Positions 7,914-16,494 are shown, counted from the stretch's first letter. The stretch: DNA of 64,000 bases from Microvirga arvi (GCF_016892765.1 NZ_JAFEMD010000001.1:1-64000), one strand, 5' to 3'. The notes: a model not told the origin generated them from the sequence alone. Numbers and translations are program-made.

Positions 7914-9074
7914 TCAGTGCCTTGGCTGTGGCCGACCCTCGTAGGGACCCCGCTGGCTTACATGCCCAGGACCGAAAGTACGCTTGTCGTGACCGTTGCC
8001 GGCGCGCCTCATGGTGGGCTGGTAGCGCGGGGTTGGGCGCTTGACCTGACGCCGGCGCTGGCCGCCCGTCAGGGGCGGCATGAACAGCGCCGCGATGCCG
8101 GCCGCGACACCGGCCAGGATGGCCGCCGTGACGAAGGGGTGAAGCTGGGCCTCGAGCAGCATGCTCGTCTTGCGCGGCTCGCCAGGCAGAGACGAATACA
8201 TGTCGCCGTCCTGGCGAGCCCGATAGAGGTTGTCGCGCATGCCGGGACGTTCCGGCTGATCCGTCGTCTGCGAGCCGTAGCCTGTCCATTCCATGGCCTT
8301 GTCCAAGAGGCGCGGGGCCACCTTGCCCATGGCGCCGATGACCCAGCCGCCGAAGCCGACGGTGATCTCGCGCCGCTGGTGCTCGGCCGCAAACATGATC
8401 GCCTTTCCGACGAGGTGCGGATCGTAGGCCGGAGGTGGAACGGCGTTCCCGCGGTCGAGGTAGTTGCGGGCATGCTCGACGTAAGGGGTATCGATCGAGG
8501 AAGGCTTGATGAGCGTCACCGCGACCGCTGCGCCCTGGTTTTCCAGCTCCATGCGCAGGCCATCGGTGAAGGCCTTCACCGCGTGCTTCGAGGCGGAATA
8601 CTGCGTCTGGAGGATCATGGTCCGCTCAGAGAGGACGCTGCCGACATTGATGATGGTGCCGCCGCGATGGCGCATGTGCTCCGCCGCGATCATGGAGCCA
8701 TTGACGACGCCCCAGTAATTGACGTCGAAGAGCTGCCGCTGATCGTCCATGGGGATCTCGGTGAGATTGCCGTAAAGCGCGACGGCGGCATCGTTCACCC
8801 AGGTGTCGAAGCCTCCGAAGGTGTCGATGGCTGTCCGCGCTACGCGCTCCAGCTCCTCCCGCTTGCTCACATCCGCAGCCACCGCAACGGCCCGGGTGCG
8901 GCCGCGGCTCAGCTCATCGGCGATCTTGCGCAAGGCATCCTCGTTACGGGCGACAAGAACGAGGCCTCTGGCGCCACGCTCGGCGAACAGGTGGGCTGTT
9001 GCAAGTCCGATGCCGCTGGATGCGCCGGTGATGACGATCACCTGTTCCTCGACCGGCTTCTGGCGAACCGCCAT
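7914..9074 (-). CDS. SDR-family oxidoreductase with C-terminal membrane segment
   Basis: 386 residues, longer than a classical SDR. The N-terminal 250 residues hold TGASSGIG (about 16-23), NDAA in place of the usual NNAG, and a YSASK catalytic motif. A linker is followed by one hydrophobic helix (FVTAAILAGVAAGIAALFM, about residues 326-345) and a basic tail, so the enzyme is probably tethered to the inner membrane facing the cytoplasm. A near-perfect EcfG-type promoter lies 42-66 bp upstream, divergent from a second such promoter, so general-stress induction is likely. Its substrate is unknown. Confidence 0.88.
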   Translation of the reverse strand: MAVRQKPVEEQVIVITGASSGIGLATAHLFAERGARGLVLVARNEDALRKIADELSRGRTRAVAVAADVSKREELERVARTAIDTFGGFDTWVNDAAVALYGNLTEIPMDDQRQLFDVNYWGVVNGSMIAAEHMRHRGGTIINVGSVLSERTMILQTQYSASKHAVKAFTDGLRMELENQGAAVAVTLIKPSSIDTPYVEHARNYLDRGNAVPPPAYDPHLVGKAIMFAAEHQRREITVGFGGWVIGAMGKVAPRLLDKAMEWTGYGSQTTDQPERPGMRDNLYRARQDGDMYSSLPGEPRKTSMLLEAQLHPFVTAAILAGVAAGIAALFMPPLTGGQRRRQVKRPTPRYQPTMRRAGNGHDKRTFGPGHVSQRGPYEGRPQPRH

Positions 9075-9115
9075 GGCACTCTCCTTCGTATCCTCACGTT
9101 TCGAAAACGTTGATC

Positions 9116-9140
9116 AACGTGAGGACGGGAAGGGGGTTCC
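9116..9140 (-). promoter_or_regulatory. EcfG-type general stress promoter of the membrane SDR
   Basis: The minus strand reads GGAAC, 16 bp, CGTT, an exact match to the alphaproteobacterial EcfG (sigma-EcfG) consensus. The -10 element lies 42 bp from the ATG at 9074. Confidence 0.75.
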
Positions 9141-9217
9141 TACGGCAGCGCTTCGGCAGGCGTCCAAAGCCTTGGAGATCAAAGCCTTTGGCGATTCCGG
9201 AGAAGCGGCGCCGAATC

Positions 9218-9243
9218 GGAACCGGGTTTTCAACCCGAGCGTT
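9218..9243 (+). promoter_or_regulatory. EcfG-type general stress promoter of the PRC-barrel gene
   Basis: GGAAC (9218), 17 bp, CGTT (9240) lies 31 bp upstream of the ATG. The spacer contains a short palindrome (CGGGTTTTCAACCCG). Confidence 0.75.
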
Positions 9244-9273
9244 GCCTTAGGATCTCACACATGAAGGAGCGAG

Positions 9274-9687
9274 ATGATGCAGACAACGGCACAGAGTGGC
9301 GATGTTCGCGAAACCCACAGCCTGATCGCCAGCGACAAGGTCGAGGGGACGCCGGTCCGCCGCTCGGACGGTGAGAAGATCGGTACGATCGAGCGCGTGA
9401 TGATCGAGAAGCGATCCGGCAAGGTGACCTATGCGGTCATGAGCTTTGGAGGCTTCATGGGGCTTGGCGAGGAATACTACACGCTTCCCTGGGGTGTCCT
9501 GAAGTACAATACCGAACTCGATGCCTACGAGCTGAACCTGACCGAGGATCAGCTGCGCGGGGCCCCGCGCCGCAGCGCGGAAGGGCACGATGCCTCCTAC
9601 GATCGCGAGTGGGAGGAGCATGTCCACCGCTACTACAATGCCACCCCCTACTGGGGGGCCAGCGATCCCATGAGCACAGGCCGCTAG
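9274..9687 (+). CDS. PRC-barrel domain protein
   Basis: 137 residues. A PRC-barrel fold covers about residues 20-105 (VEGTPVRRSDGEKIGTIERV, then a Tyr-rich segment EEYYTLPWGVLKY). This resembles the small stress-associated PRC proteins common in Rhizobiales rather than RimM or the photosynthetic H subunit. The start could be either of two adjacent ATGs; AAGGAGCG precedes both. The EcfG-type promoter directly upstream supports a general-stress role. The biochemical function is unknown. Confidence 0.85.
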   Translation: MMQTTAQSGDVRETHSLIASDKVEGTPVRRSDGEKIGTIERVMIEKRSGKVTYAVMSFGGFMGLGEEYYTLPWGVLKYNTELDAYELNLTEDQLRGAPRRSAEGHDASYDREWEEHVHRYYNATPYWGASDPMSTGR

Positions 9688-9798
9688 CGCATCGTGCGGA
9701 AAAGTGGACCCGGTTTTCCCGCAAAGAGCGATGCGTTCATCAAGGAAGGGAGCATCGGATCGACCCCAAAAGCGGACACCACTTTTAGGTCCGATGCT
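9687..9798. repeat. two adjacent palindromic elements (GCATCG type)
   Basis: The first starts GCGCATCGTGCGG and returns as CGATGCG near 9729-9735. The second has exact arms AGCATCGGA (9751-9759) and TCCGATGCT (9790-9798). The core GGAAAAGTGG-CCGGTTTT recurs at 23949-24009. These are likely members of a dispersed intergenic palindrome family. Confidence 0.65.
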
Positions 9799-9824
9799 CA
9801 AACCCGGGCTCCACAGCTCCGAAC

Positions 9825-9860
9825 AAAAAATCGCCCGGCTTTCACCGGGCGATTTTTTTT
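9825..9860 (+). terminator. bidirectional rho-independent terminator
   Basis: The stem ATCGCCCGG/CCGGGCGAT with loop CTTTCA is flanked by an A-run on the left and TTTTTTTT on the right. It therefore serves the PRC gene (+) and the convergent H1-like gene (-). Confidence 0.9.
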
Positions 9861-9908
9861 ATGTGCAGGCGCCGAAGATAGGAAGACCTATCCCGGCGCG
9901 TGCGGGTC

Positions 9909-10604
9909 TTAACGCCTCGACTTCGAGGGGCTCTTGCGCGAGCTCGAAGAACGGGAGCCGGACGAACGCTTGGCAACCGTACCCGACTTCTTCGTGGAAG
10001 AGGTCCGGCTCGAAGCAGCGGCGGCGCGCTTGGGCGACGACTTGGACGCGCTGCGGGACTTGGACGCCGAGCTCCGGGAAGACGACTTCACTGCGCCGCG
10101 GCTGGAGCTGCGGGATGCAGTCTTCTTGGCCGAGGAGCGGGACGCGCCGGAACGTGCCGACGACGAACGCGACGAGGACTTCCGGGCCGCCGAACCAGTC
10201 GACTTTGCGGAGGTCTTCTTTGCAGTGGTCTTCTTGGCCACCGACTTCTTGGCAGTGGTCTTCTTCGCTGCCGTCTTCCTGGCGGTGGTCTTCTTGGCGC
10301 CGGACTTCGCAGACGACTTGGCCGAGGTCTTCTTGGCGGTCGTCTTCTTGGCAGTGGTCTTCTTGGCAGTGGTCTTCTTGGCGCCGGACTTGGCCGAAGA
10401 CTTCGCGGCCGACCTGGAGGTCGACTTCGCTGCAGTCTTCTTGGTGCCGGCCTTCTTGGTCGCCGAGCTCTTCGAGCCTGATTTCTTGGCGCTCGACGAG
10501 CCGCTGCGAGAGCTGCTCTTCTTCGCGGTCTTCTTGGTGCTGGTCGCACCGGTGTCACCCGTGAACAGCATCGTCAGCGGGTTTGACTTTGTATCTGTCG
10601 GCAT
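9909..10604 (-). CDS. histone H1-like Lys/Ala/Ser/Thr-rich DNA-binding protein
   Basis: 231 residues from the ATG at 10604, chosen because GAAGGAGG lies just upstream; the frame is open further up but without a ribosome site. After about 25 ordinary residues ([19 protein letters not shown]), the rest is low-complexity: KKTTAKK repeats in the middle and [15 protein letters not shown] blocks at the end, with almost no acidic or large hydrophobic residues. This composition matches bacterial H1-like and AlgP-like proteins that bind and condense DNA. An EcfG-type promoter lies 50 bp upstream, suggesting nucleoid protection under stress. No sequence-specific domain is present. Confidence 0.85.
   Translation of the reverse strand: MPTDTKSNPLTMLFTGDTGATSTKKTAKKSSSRSGSSSAKKSGSKSSATKKAGTKKTAAKSTSRSAAKSSAKSGAKKTTAKKTTAKKTTAKKTSAKSSAKSGAKKTTARKTAAKKTTAKKSVAKKTTAKKTSAKSTGSAARKSSSRSSSARSGASRSSAKKTASRSSSRGAVKSSSRSSASKSRSASKSSPKRAAAASSRTSSTKKSGTVAKRSSGSRSSSSRKSPSKSRR
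10210..10395 (-). repeat. 15-bp direct repeats encoding KKTTA units
   Basis: Inside the H1-like gene the unit GTCTTCTTGGCAGTG (plus strand) recurs many times with small changes. The longer module encoding [11 protein letters not shown] occurs twice, so the array appears to have grown by slippage or unequal exchange. Confidence 0.8.
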
Positions 10605-10653
10605 AGCCGCCTCCTTCAAGGGCCTTCGCGTGCAACCGTCACGCTTGCAAGGC

Positions 10654-10678
10654 AACGTCGTTATACCAAGGGGGTTCC
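10654..10678 (-). promoter_or_regulatory. EcfG-type general stress promoter of the H1-like gene
   Basis: The minus strand reads GGAAC, 16 bp, CGTT, with the -10 about 50 bp before the ATG at 10604. Both elements match exactly. Confidence 0.75.
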
Positions 10679-10961
10679 GAATAACGGAAAGTGTAGACAG
10701 TAGAACGCGCACTTTTTCTGTGGATATGTCGACCAACGCCACTCTCTTCACTTGCGGGCGCAAGACTCAATATCGGGTGTGAGATGAGACATTTAGAGTC
10801 TCTTCTTGAGACAGCTCCATCTGCATATGATCGTTGGTGATCAGTTCTAGCCACTTTGAAAATGTTTTTGAAATCAATCTCTTAACGCGAGTTGAAAGTT
10901 GATCTTCAGCACTGTGCGAGTATTCGGACGTCTTCAAGAACGTTCAACATCGCAAGGAAAA

Positions 10962-11040
10962 CCTCTCCACTCAGAGAGGGCAAGATGGGACTTTCATGAG
11001 TGCGAAAGTGCAGTCCTGGCAGACTCGAAAAAAATCTGCC
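10962..11040 (+). ncRNA. possible structured leader or small RNA upstream of the DMT gene
   Basis: Three hairpins follow each other: CCTCTC/GAGAGG (10962-10979), GGACTTTC with GAAAG and AGTCC (10988-11016), and GGCAGA/TCTGCC (11018-11040). They lie in a 470-bp gene-free, lower-GC interval (10679-11146) ending about 105 bp before the permease start. No known riboswitch core is recognisable. It could be the 5' leader of the permease gene or chance structure. Confidence 0.25.
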
Positions 11041-11146
11041 TTCTGACGCACCATGCAGGATGCGAGCGGCTCCACGAGGCAAGAATCACGCACGATGACT
11101 CGGCATGTGGGACGTTGGGCACATGAACGCAGGAGGTTCGTTGCTC

Positions 11147-12112
11147 ATGCGCGGCTTGGTCGCTGCAGGCTTCGTGTCGATGAAGGCTTCACGCCAGGGA
11201 AGCGGCAGGGTAAGCGGAAGGGGCATTCACATCGTCCGGTCCGTCGTGCCCCATCGCAGCATCCTTGCCGTCGTCCTCTGGATGAGCGGTGCGCTTCTCG
11301 CCTTCTCCGCAACCGCCATCGCGGTGCGTGCGCTCGCGCCTACCTTCTCGATCTTCGAGATGCTGGCCGTCCGCAATGCCGCCGGCGTCCTGATCCTGCT
11401 CTTCCTCGCGCTCCTCAAGCCGGAGCTCAGACCCGGCTTGAAACCGCGGCGCTTCGGCCTGCATCTCACGCGCAACGTCCTGCACTTTGCAGCTACGGAT
11501 GGGTGGGCCTTCGGACTCACGCTGCTGCCGCTCGCGACCGTCTTCGCGCTCGAATTCACCACGCCCGCCTGGGTGGCGCTGCTGGCGATTCCGCTGCTCA
11601 AGGAGACGATGACGAGAGGGCGCCTGGTCGCCGTGATCCTCGGCTTCATCGGCATTCTCGTGATCCTGAGACCAGGGCTGGAAACCTTGCAGCCAGCCAG
11701 TTTCCTGATGCTGGGAGTCGCTTTCAGCTTCGCTCTCGTGGCCATCATGACCAAGCGCCTCACGATGACCGAGAGCACCTTTTCCATCCTGTTCTTCATG
11801 AACCTCCTGCAACTGCCCATGAATCTTGCGGGCGTGAGGCGGGCCTTCTGGCTCGTGGTGCAGCCGGCCCACGTTCTGCCCTTCCTCGGCATCTGCCTCG
11901 GAGGTCTCCTTTCGCATTACTGCCTGACCAACGCCTACCGCCGGGGCGATGCGACCATGGTCGTGCCCTTGGACTTCATGCGCATCCCGCTCATCGCCTT
12001 CGTCGGATGGCAGTTCTATGGCGAGCCGCTCGATCCTTATGTCTTCCTCGGCTGCCTCTGCATCATCGTCGGCCTTCTCTACTCCCTGCACCGCGAGGCA
12101 CGATCCGCATGA
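11147..12112 (+). CDS. EamA/DMT-superfamily permease
   Basis: 321 residues from the ATG at 11147, which is preceded by AGGAGG with 10-bp spacing; earlier in-frame ATGs (11105, 11123) lack one. About ten hydrophobic helices are arranged as two EamA repeats (first ending near the LRPG loop, second from FLMLGVAF onward). By family it is an inner-membrane exporter of metabolites such as amino acids, purines or guanidinium-like compounds; the substrate is not readable. Its stop codon overlaps the next start (ATGA), so it is translationally coupled to the helicase gene, a pairing without an obvious functional link. Confidence 0.88.
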   Translation: MRGLVAAGFVSMKASRQGSGRVSGRGIHIVRSVVPHRSILAVVLWMSGALLAFSATAIAVRALAPTFSIFEMLAVRNAAGVLILLFLALLKPELRPGLKPRRFGLHLTRNVLHFAATDGWAFGLTLLPLATVFALEFTTPAWVALLAIPLLKETMTRGRLVAVILGFIGILVILRPGLETLQPASFLMLGVAFSFALVAIMTKRLTMTESTFSILFFMNLLQLPMNLAGVRRAFWLVVQPAHVLPFLGICLGGLLSHYCLTNAYRRGDATMVVPLDFMRIPLIAFVGWQFYGEPLDPYVFLGCLCIIVGLLYSLHREARSA

Positions 12113-13200
12113 CCTGGTCGCCGCAACAGGACGCCGCCCTGAAGGCGGTCGCCGAGTGGCTGCGCCGCGGCGATCGTCCGGTGTTTCGCTTGTTCGGCTA
12201 TGCCGGCACCGGCAAGACGACTCTCGCCAAGCACATCGCCGAGCACGTGGATGGTGAGGTGGCCTTCGGCGCCTATACGGGCAAGGCCGCGCTCGTGCTG
12301 CGCACGAAGGGCTGCACGGACGCCTCCACCATCCATTCCATGATCTACCGCTCGCGGGAATCGGACGAGAACGGTCCGCAATTCGTTATCAACCGCCAGA
12401 GCCCGGCATCCAAGGCCGATCTCATCGTCATCGACGAATGCTCGATGGTGGACGAGGAGCTGGGGCGCGATCTCCTGTCCTTCGGTCAACCGGTTCTCGT
12501 GCTGGGCGATCCGGCGCAGCTGCCGCCGGTCAAGGGGGGAGGATTCTTCACGGATGGCGAACCCGACGTGATGCTGACCGAGGTGCATCGTCAGGCCAAG
12601 GACAATCCGATCATTCATCTGTCGATGCAGGTTCGGGAAGGCGGGCGTCTCGAGGCCGGCACCTATGGCGAGAGCCGCATCATCCGCCGCCGCGAGATCG
12701 ATGCCGCTGCCGTCATGGCGGCCGATCAGGTGCTGGTCGGCCTCAACAAGACGCGGCGCCTCTACAACACGCGCCTGCGCGAGTTGAACGGCTACCGCGA
12801 TCCCATGCCGGCGGCGGGCGAGAAGCTCGTCTGCCTGCGCAACGACAAGACCAAGGGGCTGCTCAACGGCGGCACCTGGGCCATCCAGGCCCTGCGCGGC
12901 ATCCGCAACGATTTCATCCGCATGGATGTGCTGCCCGATGACGATGCCCGCCGCCGATCCGTGGAGGTGGCCGTGCACAAGGCCTTCTTCGAAGGAACGG
13001 AGGAGGAGGTGCCGTTCGTGCTGCGCAAGGAGTCGGACGAGTTCACCTACGGCTATGCGCTGACCGTGCACAAGGCTCAAGGATCGCAATGGGACGACCT
13101 CGTTCTCTTCGACGAATCCTATGCCTTCCGCGAGCACCGCAGCCGCTGGCTTTACACCGCCCTGACCCGAGCGGCCGAGAAGATCACTGTCGTGATTTAG
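12109..13200 (+). CDS. RecD-like/Dda-like superfamily 1B DNA helicase
   Basis: 363 residues from the ATGA overlap with the permease stop. Helicase motifs appear in order: Walker A GYAGTGKTT (near residue 30), motif II VIDECSM, motif III LGDPAQLPP, a Q-rich motif LTEVHRQ, and the C-terminal UvrD_C_2 block ALTVHKAQGSQWDDLVL with the last motif YTALTRA. The length is close to phage T4 Dda and far below RecD of RecBCD, and no RecB or RecC genes are near. A 5'-to-3' helicase acting in repair or replication restart is the likely role. Confidence 0.9.
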   Translation: MTWSPQQDAALKAVAEWLRRGDRPVFRLFGYAGTGKTTLAKHIAEHVDGEVAFGAYTGKAALVLRTKGCTDASTIHSMIYRSRESDENGPQFVINRQSPASKADLIVIDECSMVDEELGRDLLSFGQPVLVLGDPAQLPPVKGGGFFTDGEPDVMLTEVHRQAKDNPIIHLSMQVREGGRLEAGTYGESRIIRRREIDAAAVMAADQVLVGLNKTRRLYNTRLRELNGYRDPMPAAGEKLVCLRNDKTKGLLNGGTWAIQALRGIRNDFIRMDVLPDDDARRRSVEVAVHKAFFEGTEEEVPFVLRKESDEFTYGYALTVHKAQGSQWDDLVLFDESYAFREHRSRWLYTALTRAAEKITVVI

Positions 13201-13293
13201 GAAGATGCCATCCTGCTCCGAGGGCCATCGGGAACTCGATCAAGCTTGGGTGCTTATGCCTGTAGCTGGACAGTAAGCAACGAGGGTGCCGAC

Positions 13294-13467
13294 ATGCTCA
13301 AATGGGCTCTGATCTTTCTCGTGGTCTCCCTCGTGGCGGGAGCCCTGGGCTTCACGGGTATCGCCTCCGGCGCCCGCAGCATCGCCAAGGTCCTGTTCGG
13401 CATCTTCCTGCTGATCTTCGTGATCTTCATTCTGCTGGCCTGGGGAGCGGGCGAGCTGATCTTCTAG
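13294..13467 (+). CDS. DUF1328 small membrane protein
   Basis: 57 residues with two transmembrane helices ([20 protein letters not shown] and [17 protein letters not shown]) and the Gly-Ala-Arg-Ser turn typical of DUF1328 (YtjA-like). A GGAAC sits at 13230, but the paired -10 reads GCTT rather than CGTT, so stress control is only hinted at. Function is unknown. Confidence 0.85.
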   Translation: MLKWALIFLVVSLVAGALGFTGIASGARSIAKVLFGIFLLIFVIFILLAWGAGELIF

Positions 13468-13487
13468 CCCACAGCTGATGGATCAGA

Positions 13488-13516
13488 GAAAAAGGCGGGC
13501 CGGGAGCCCGCTATTT
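13488..13516 (+). terminator. bidirectional terminator between DUF1328 and MltB-type genes
   Basis: GCGGGC (13495-13500), loop CGGGA, GCCCGC (13506-13511), with AAAAA on the left and ATTTT on the right. It serves both convergent genes. Confidence 0.75.
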
Positions 13517-13524
13517 TCAGGATA

Positions 13525-14358
13525 TCACTGGGTCGCGAAGGCCGAGGTGTCTTCGCCTGCGAGCTTCTTCGCATAATAGGCGATCGTCTTCGAATAGACC
13601 TGCGACTTGTTCCAGGCCCGGATGGCCTCGAAATTCGGCGAGCCCGGCTCCCAATCGGCGCCTTTCACCCAGCCATGGCCTTTCAGGTAATTGGCGGTTG
13701 AGGCCAGCACGTCCGCCGGGCTGCGCAGGAGATCGGCGCGTCCGTCACCGTCGAAATCGATGGCGTATTTGACATAGTTCGAAGGCATGAACTGGGTCTG
13801 CCCCATCTCACCGGCCCAGGCGCCGCGCATCTCTGCCGGCGAAAGATCGCCCTTGTCGACAATGCGCAGGGCATCGAAAAGATGGGCCTTGAAGAAATCG
13901 GAGCGTCGGCAATCATAGGCGAGCGTCGCGACCGAGCGAATGACCGGCAGATTGCCGCGCACCGCGCCGAAATCGGTCTCGAGCCCCCAGATCGCCACCA
14001 GCACCGGGCCCGGCACGCCGAAGCGCTGCTCGATGCGAGAGAGCGTTCCCGCATGCCGCTGCAACATGTTGGCGCCGCCCCTGAGGCGGGATTGAGACAC
14101 CATGCGGCCCGCGAACTGCTCGAAACTCTGCTTGAAAACGCCCTGGCCACGATCTTTCTTGATCACGCTCTGGTCGAAGGTGATGCCGGACAGACCCTGC
14201 CTGACAGCATCCGCCGAGATGCCCTGCGACACTGCCTCCTGACCGATCTCGTCGAGCCACTTCTCGAACCCTGCCGGGTCACGGCAGGTCGCAGCCGTAG
14301 CCTGGCCTGCCGCGAGCAGAGTGGCCGCGACGATGGAGGCGCGTATGAAAGCCTGCAT
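13525..14358 (-). CDS. lytic murein transglycosylase, MltB/SLT_2 family
   Basis: 277 residues from the ATG at 14358 (GGAGAG upstream; the frame opens earlier but without a ribosome site). A Sec signal peptide ends near ATAAT. The SLT_2 domain has the catalytic Glu in WGLETDFG, followed by EMGQTQFMPSNY and DGRADLL. It cleaves the MurNAc-GlcNAc bond in peptidoglycan to give 1,6-anhydro products. There is no lipobox, so it is a soluble periplasmic form, and the peptidoglycan-binding domain found in some relatives is absent. Confidence 0.92.
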   Translation of the reverse strand: MQAFIRASIVAATLLAAGQATAATCRDPAGFEKWLDEIGQEAVSQGISADAVRQGLSGITFDQSVIKKDRGQGVFKQSFEQFAGRMVSQSRLRGGANMLQRHAGTLSRIEQRFGVPGPVLVAIWGLETDFGAVRGNLPVIRSVATLAYDCRRSDFFKAHLFDALRIVDKGDLSPAEMRGAWAGEMGQTQFMPSNYVKYAIDFDGDGRADLLRSPADVLASTANYLKGHGWVKGADWEPGSPNFEAIRAWNKSQVYSKTIAYYAKKLAGEDTSAFATQ

Positions 14359-14498
14359 AAAGTCTCTCCAGAGTTCATTTCTTCCTGAGCGAGTTAGGGC
14401 CCATCTCCGGCAACTCAAGGTCACGAGAGCTTAAGGCAACCGGTGCAGTTCCGGCGCGTTGCTATGACAGAAGAGTCCGTTCCGGCGGGAGAGTTAAG

Positions 14499-15119
14499 GT
14501 GCACAGCGTCAGATCGTGGGGGATATGGGCAGGCAAAGCCGTCATTCTGGGTTTGTTGACCGCTGCCTCCCATGCGCAGGCCGCCAATGACCCGCTCGCG
14601 GCTTCCCCGATGAGCGAGCCCGTTCAGGCGCGGTTCGATCCGGTCACGCGGCAGACCGTCGTCACCGGCGCAACCCCGTCGGATGGTTGCTTCTCCTTCT
14701 CTCTTCCGAATGAATGGCACCTATCCGCGGAGGGATTGACGTCCGCTCTCTCCGATGTGCGGGTCGCCGTCGGCCTTCGCTCCGCCCAGGAGCTTCGCAG
14801 CATGCCGCAGCCTGATCTCGTCAGCCGCGATGCGGCTTTTCTGCAGCGGGACTACGAGGAGATGCTCGGGCGTCCTGCACAGTCGGTGTCCCTGACATCC
14901 AGCGCAGGCGCGACGCGGTGGTCCGCGACCTGGATCGATGCCAATCTGCCAACCGCCTCGAAAGCCATGACGGTCGAGACCCTGATCGTTCCTCTTTCCA
15001 GCCAATGGGTGCTCGAACTGTCCCTCACCGGCATCGAGTCCCGGGAAGCCTCCGATGCTCTCACCCGGCAGCTCCTCGCACGATTGAAGCTGCATGGTGG
15101 GGCCTCCTGCCAGCGCTGA
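14499..15119 (+). CDS. exported protein of unknown function
   Basis: 206 residues starting with GTG, with GGCGGGAGAG just upstream. A signal peptide (residues about 1-28, ending ASHAQA) predicts a periplasmic location. The mature part holds a Cys near each end (DGCFSF and ASCQR) that could pair as a disulfide. I do not recognise a family. It stands between the divergent transglycosylase and the ArsC-like gene. Confidence 0.75.
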   Translation: MHSVRSWGIWAGKAVILGLLTAASHAQAANDPLAASPMSEPVQARFDPVTRQTVVTGATPSDGCFSFSLPNEWHLSAEGLTSALSDVRVAVGLRSAQELRSMPQPDLVSRDAAFLQRDYEEMLGRPAQSVSLTSSAGATRWSATWIDANLPTASKAMTVETLIVPLSSQWVLELSLTGIESREASDALTRQLLARLKLHGGASCQR

Positions 15120-15217
15120 GGCTTCGCCGCGGCTTCCAAAAGACTTTTCGATTACATGCCGATCCTGCAAGTTGACCGGCAGAGAGCCGACTTCGCTCGC
15201 AAGGCAGGGGACAAGCC

Positions 15218-15643
15218 ATGGACGTGATCATCTACCACAATCCCCAATGCGGGACCTCCCGCAACACCCTGGGCCTGATCCGCAATGCAGGGATCGAGCC
15301 GCACATCATCGAATATCTCAAGTGTCCGCCGACGCGGCTGCTCCTGCGCCAGCTGATCGCGCGCATGGGGGTGAGCGTCCGCGACGTCATCCGTGAGAAG
15401 GGAACGCCGTTCCAGGAGCTCGGATTGGATGATCCATCCGTCAGTGACGACCGGCTGCTCAATGCGATGATGGAGCATCCGATCCTGATCGAGCGGCCCA
15501 TCGTGGTCACGCCGATAGGCGTCAGGTTGTGCCGCCCATCGGAGACCGTCCTCGACATCCTGCCACCGCAGCAGGGTGAGTTCGCCAAGGAGGACGGCGA
15601 GCCGGTGATCGATGCTTTAGGGCGGCGCGTCGGCATCGCCTGA
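15218..15643 (+). CDS. arsC: ArsC-family arsenate reductase, glutaredoxin-dependent type
   Basis: 141 residues. The catalytic motif NPQCGTSRNTL (Cys11) is the ArsC/Spx signature, and HPILIERPIV carries the conserved Arg. Glutathione/glutaredoxin-linked reduction of arsenate to arsenite is the family function. No arsR, arsB or acr3 gene is adjacent, so a housekeeping or orphan role is equally possible. Confidence 0.88.
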   Translation: MDVIIYHNPQCGTSRNTLGLIRNAGIEPHIIEYLKCPPTRLLLRQLIARMGVSVRDVIREKGTPFQELGLDDPSVSDDRLLNAMMEHPILIERPIVVTPIGVRLCRPSETVLDILPPQQGEFAKEDGEPVIDALGRRVGIA

Positions 15644-15650
15644 CAATCCG

Positions 15651-15675
15651 GGAACAAGCCGATGCTCGTCCGGTT
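15651..15675 (+). promoter_or_regulatory. possible EcfG-type promoter of the SDR at 15712
   Basis: GGAAC, 16 bp, GGTT, 37 bp upstream of the ATG. The -35 is exact; the -10 deviates at its first base from CGTT. Confidence 0.4.
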
Positions 15676-15711
15676 CAGGGACAGGGCGACCCTATCACCG
15701 GAGGAAAGGCA

Positions 15712-16491
15712 ATGGAGCTTCAAGGCAAGGTCGCGCTCGTGACGGGCGCGGGGTCAGGCATCGGCAAGGCTGCAGCGCTGTGCTTCGCCCGCGAGGGTGC
15801 CATGGTCGGCGTGCTGAGCCACACTGAAGACGAGATCCGCAAAACGGCCGAAGAGATCGAGCGCGCCGGCGGCAAGGCCATTCCGCTCGTCGCCGACGTC
15901 GCCGACGACGGCCAGATGAGGAAGGCTGTGGCCGACCTCGTGCAGGCCTATGGCAGGCTCGACATCGTCTTCGCCAATGCAGGCATCAACGGCGTCTGGG
16001 CTCCCATCGACGAGCTGAAGCCGGAGGAGTGGGATCGCACCATCAACACGAACCTGCGCGGCACCTACCTGACGATCCATCATGGCGTGCCGCACCTCAA
16101 GAAGGCGGGAGGTTCCATCGTCATCACAGCCTCGATCAACGGCACGCGCACCTTCACGAGCGCGGGCGCGACGGCCTATTCCGCTACCAAGGCTGCGCAG
16201 GTGGCGATGGCGCAGATGCTGGCGGTGGAGCTCGCCAAGCACAAGATCCGTGTGAACGTGGTCTGTCCCGGCAAGATCGGCACCGAGATCATGGAGAACA
16301 CCGAGAAGCGCGATACGGAGGAGGCGGAGGTTCCGGCGGAATATCCGGCCGGGCCGATCCCGCTCACCGGCAAGGAGCCGGGGACGAGCGAGGAGGTGGC
16401 GGAACTCGTGCTCTTCCTGGCGTCCGACAGGGCGCGGCACATCACCGGCACGCCGGTCTGGATCGACGGCGCCCAATCGCTCGTCATGTAG
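15712..16491 (+). CDS. short-chain dehydrogenase/reductase (FabG-like)
   Basis: 259 residues. TGAGSGIG (residues 11-18), NAG and YSATK are intact, and the C-terminus ends in the GTPVWIDGAQS region typical of FabG-like SDRs. The substrate is not predictable. It lies 68 bp downstream of arsC with a possible stress promoter in between, so it may be transcribed separately. Confidence 0.88.
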   Translation: MELQGKVALVTGAGSGIGKAAALCFAREGAMVGVLSHTEDEIRKTAEEIERAGGKAIPLVADVADDGQMRKAVADLVQAYGRLDIVFANAGINGVWAPIDELKPEEWDRTINTNLRGTYLTIHHGVPHLKKAGGSIVITASINGTRTFTSAGATAYSATKAAQVAMAQMLAVELAKHKIRVNVVCPGKIGTEIMENTEKRDTEEAEVPAEYPAGPIPLTGKEPGTSEEVAELVLFLASDRARHITGTPVWIDGAQSLVM

Positions 16492-16494
16492 GCC

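Noticed and set aside
13230..13255. EcfG promoter upstream of DUF1328
   Set aside because: GGAAC is present but the -10 position reads GCTT rather than CGTT, so the match fails at a key base.
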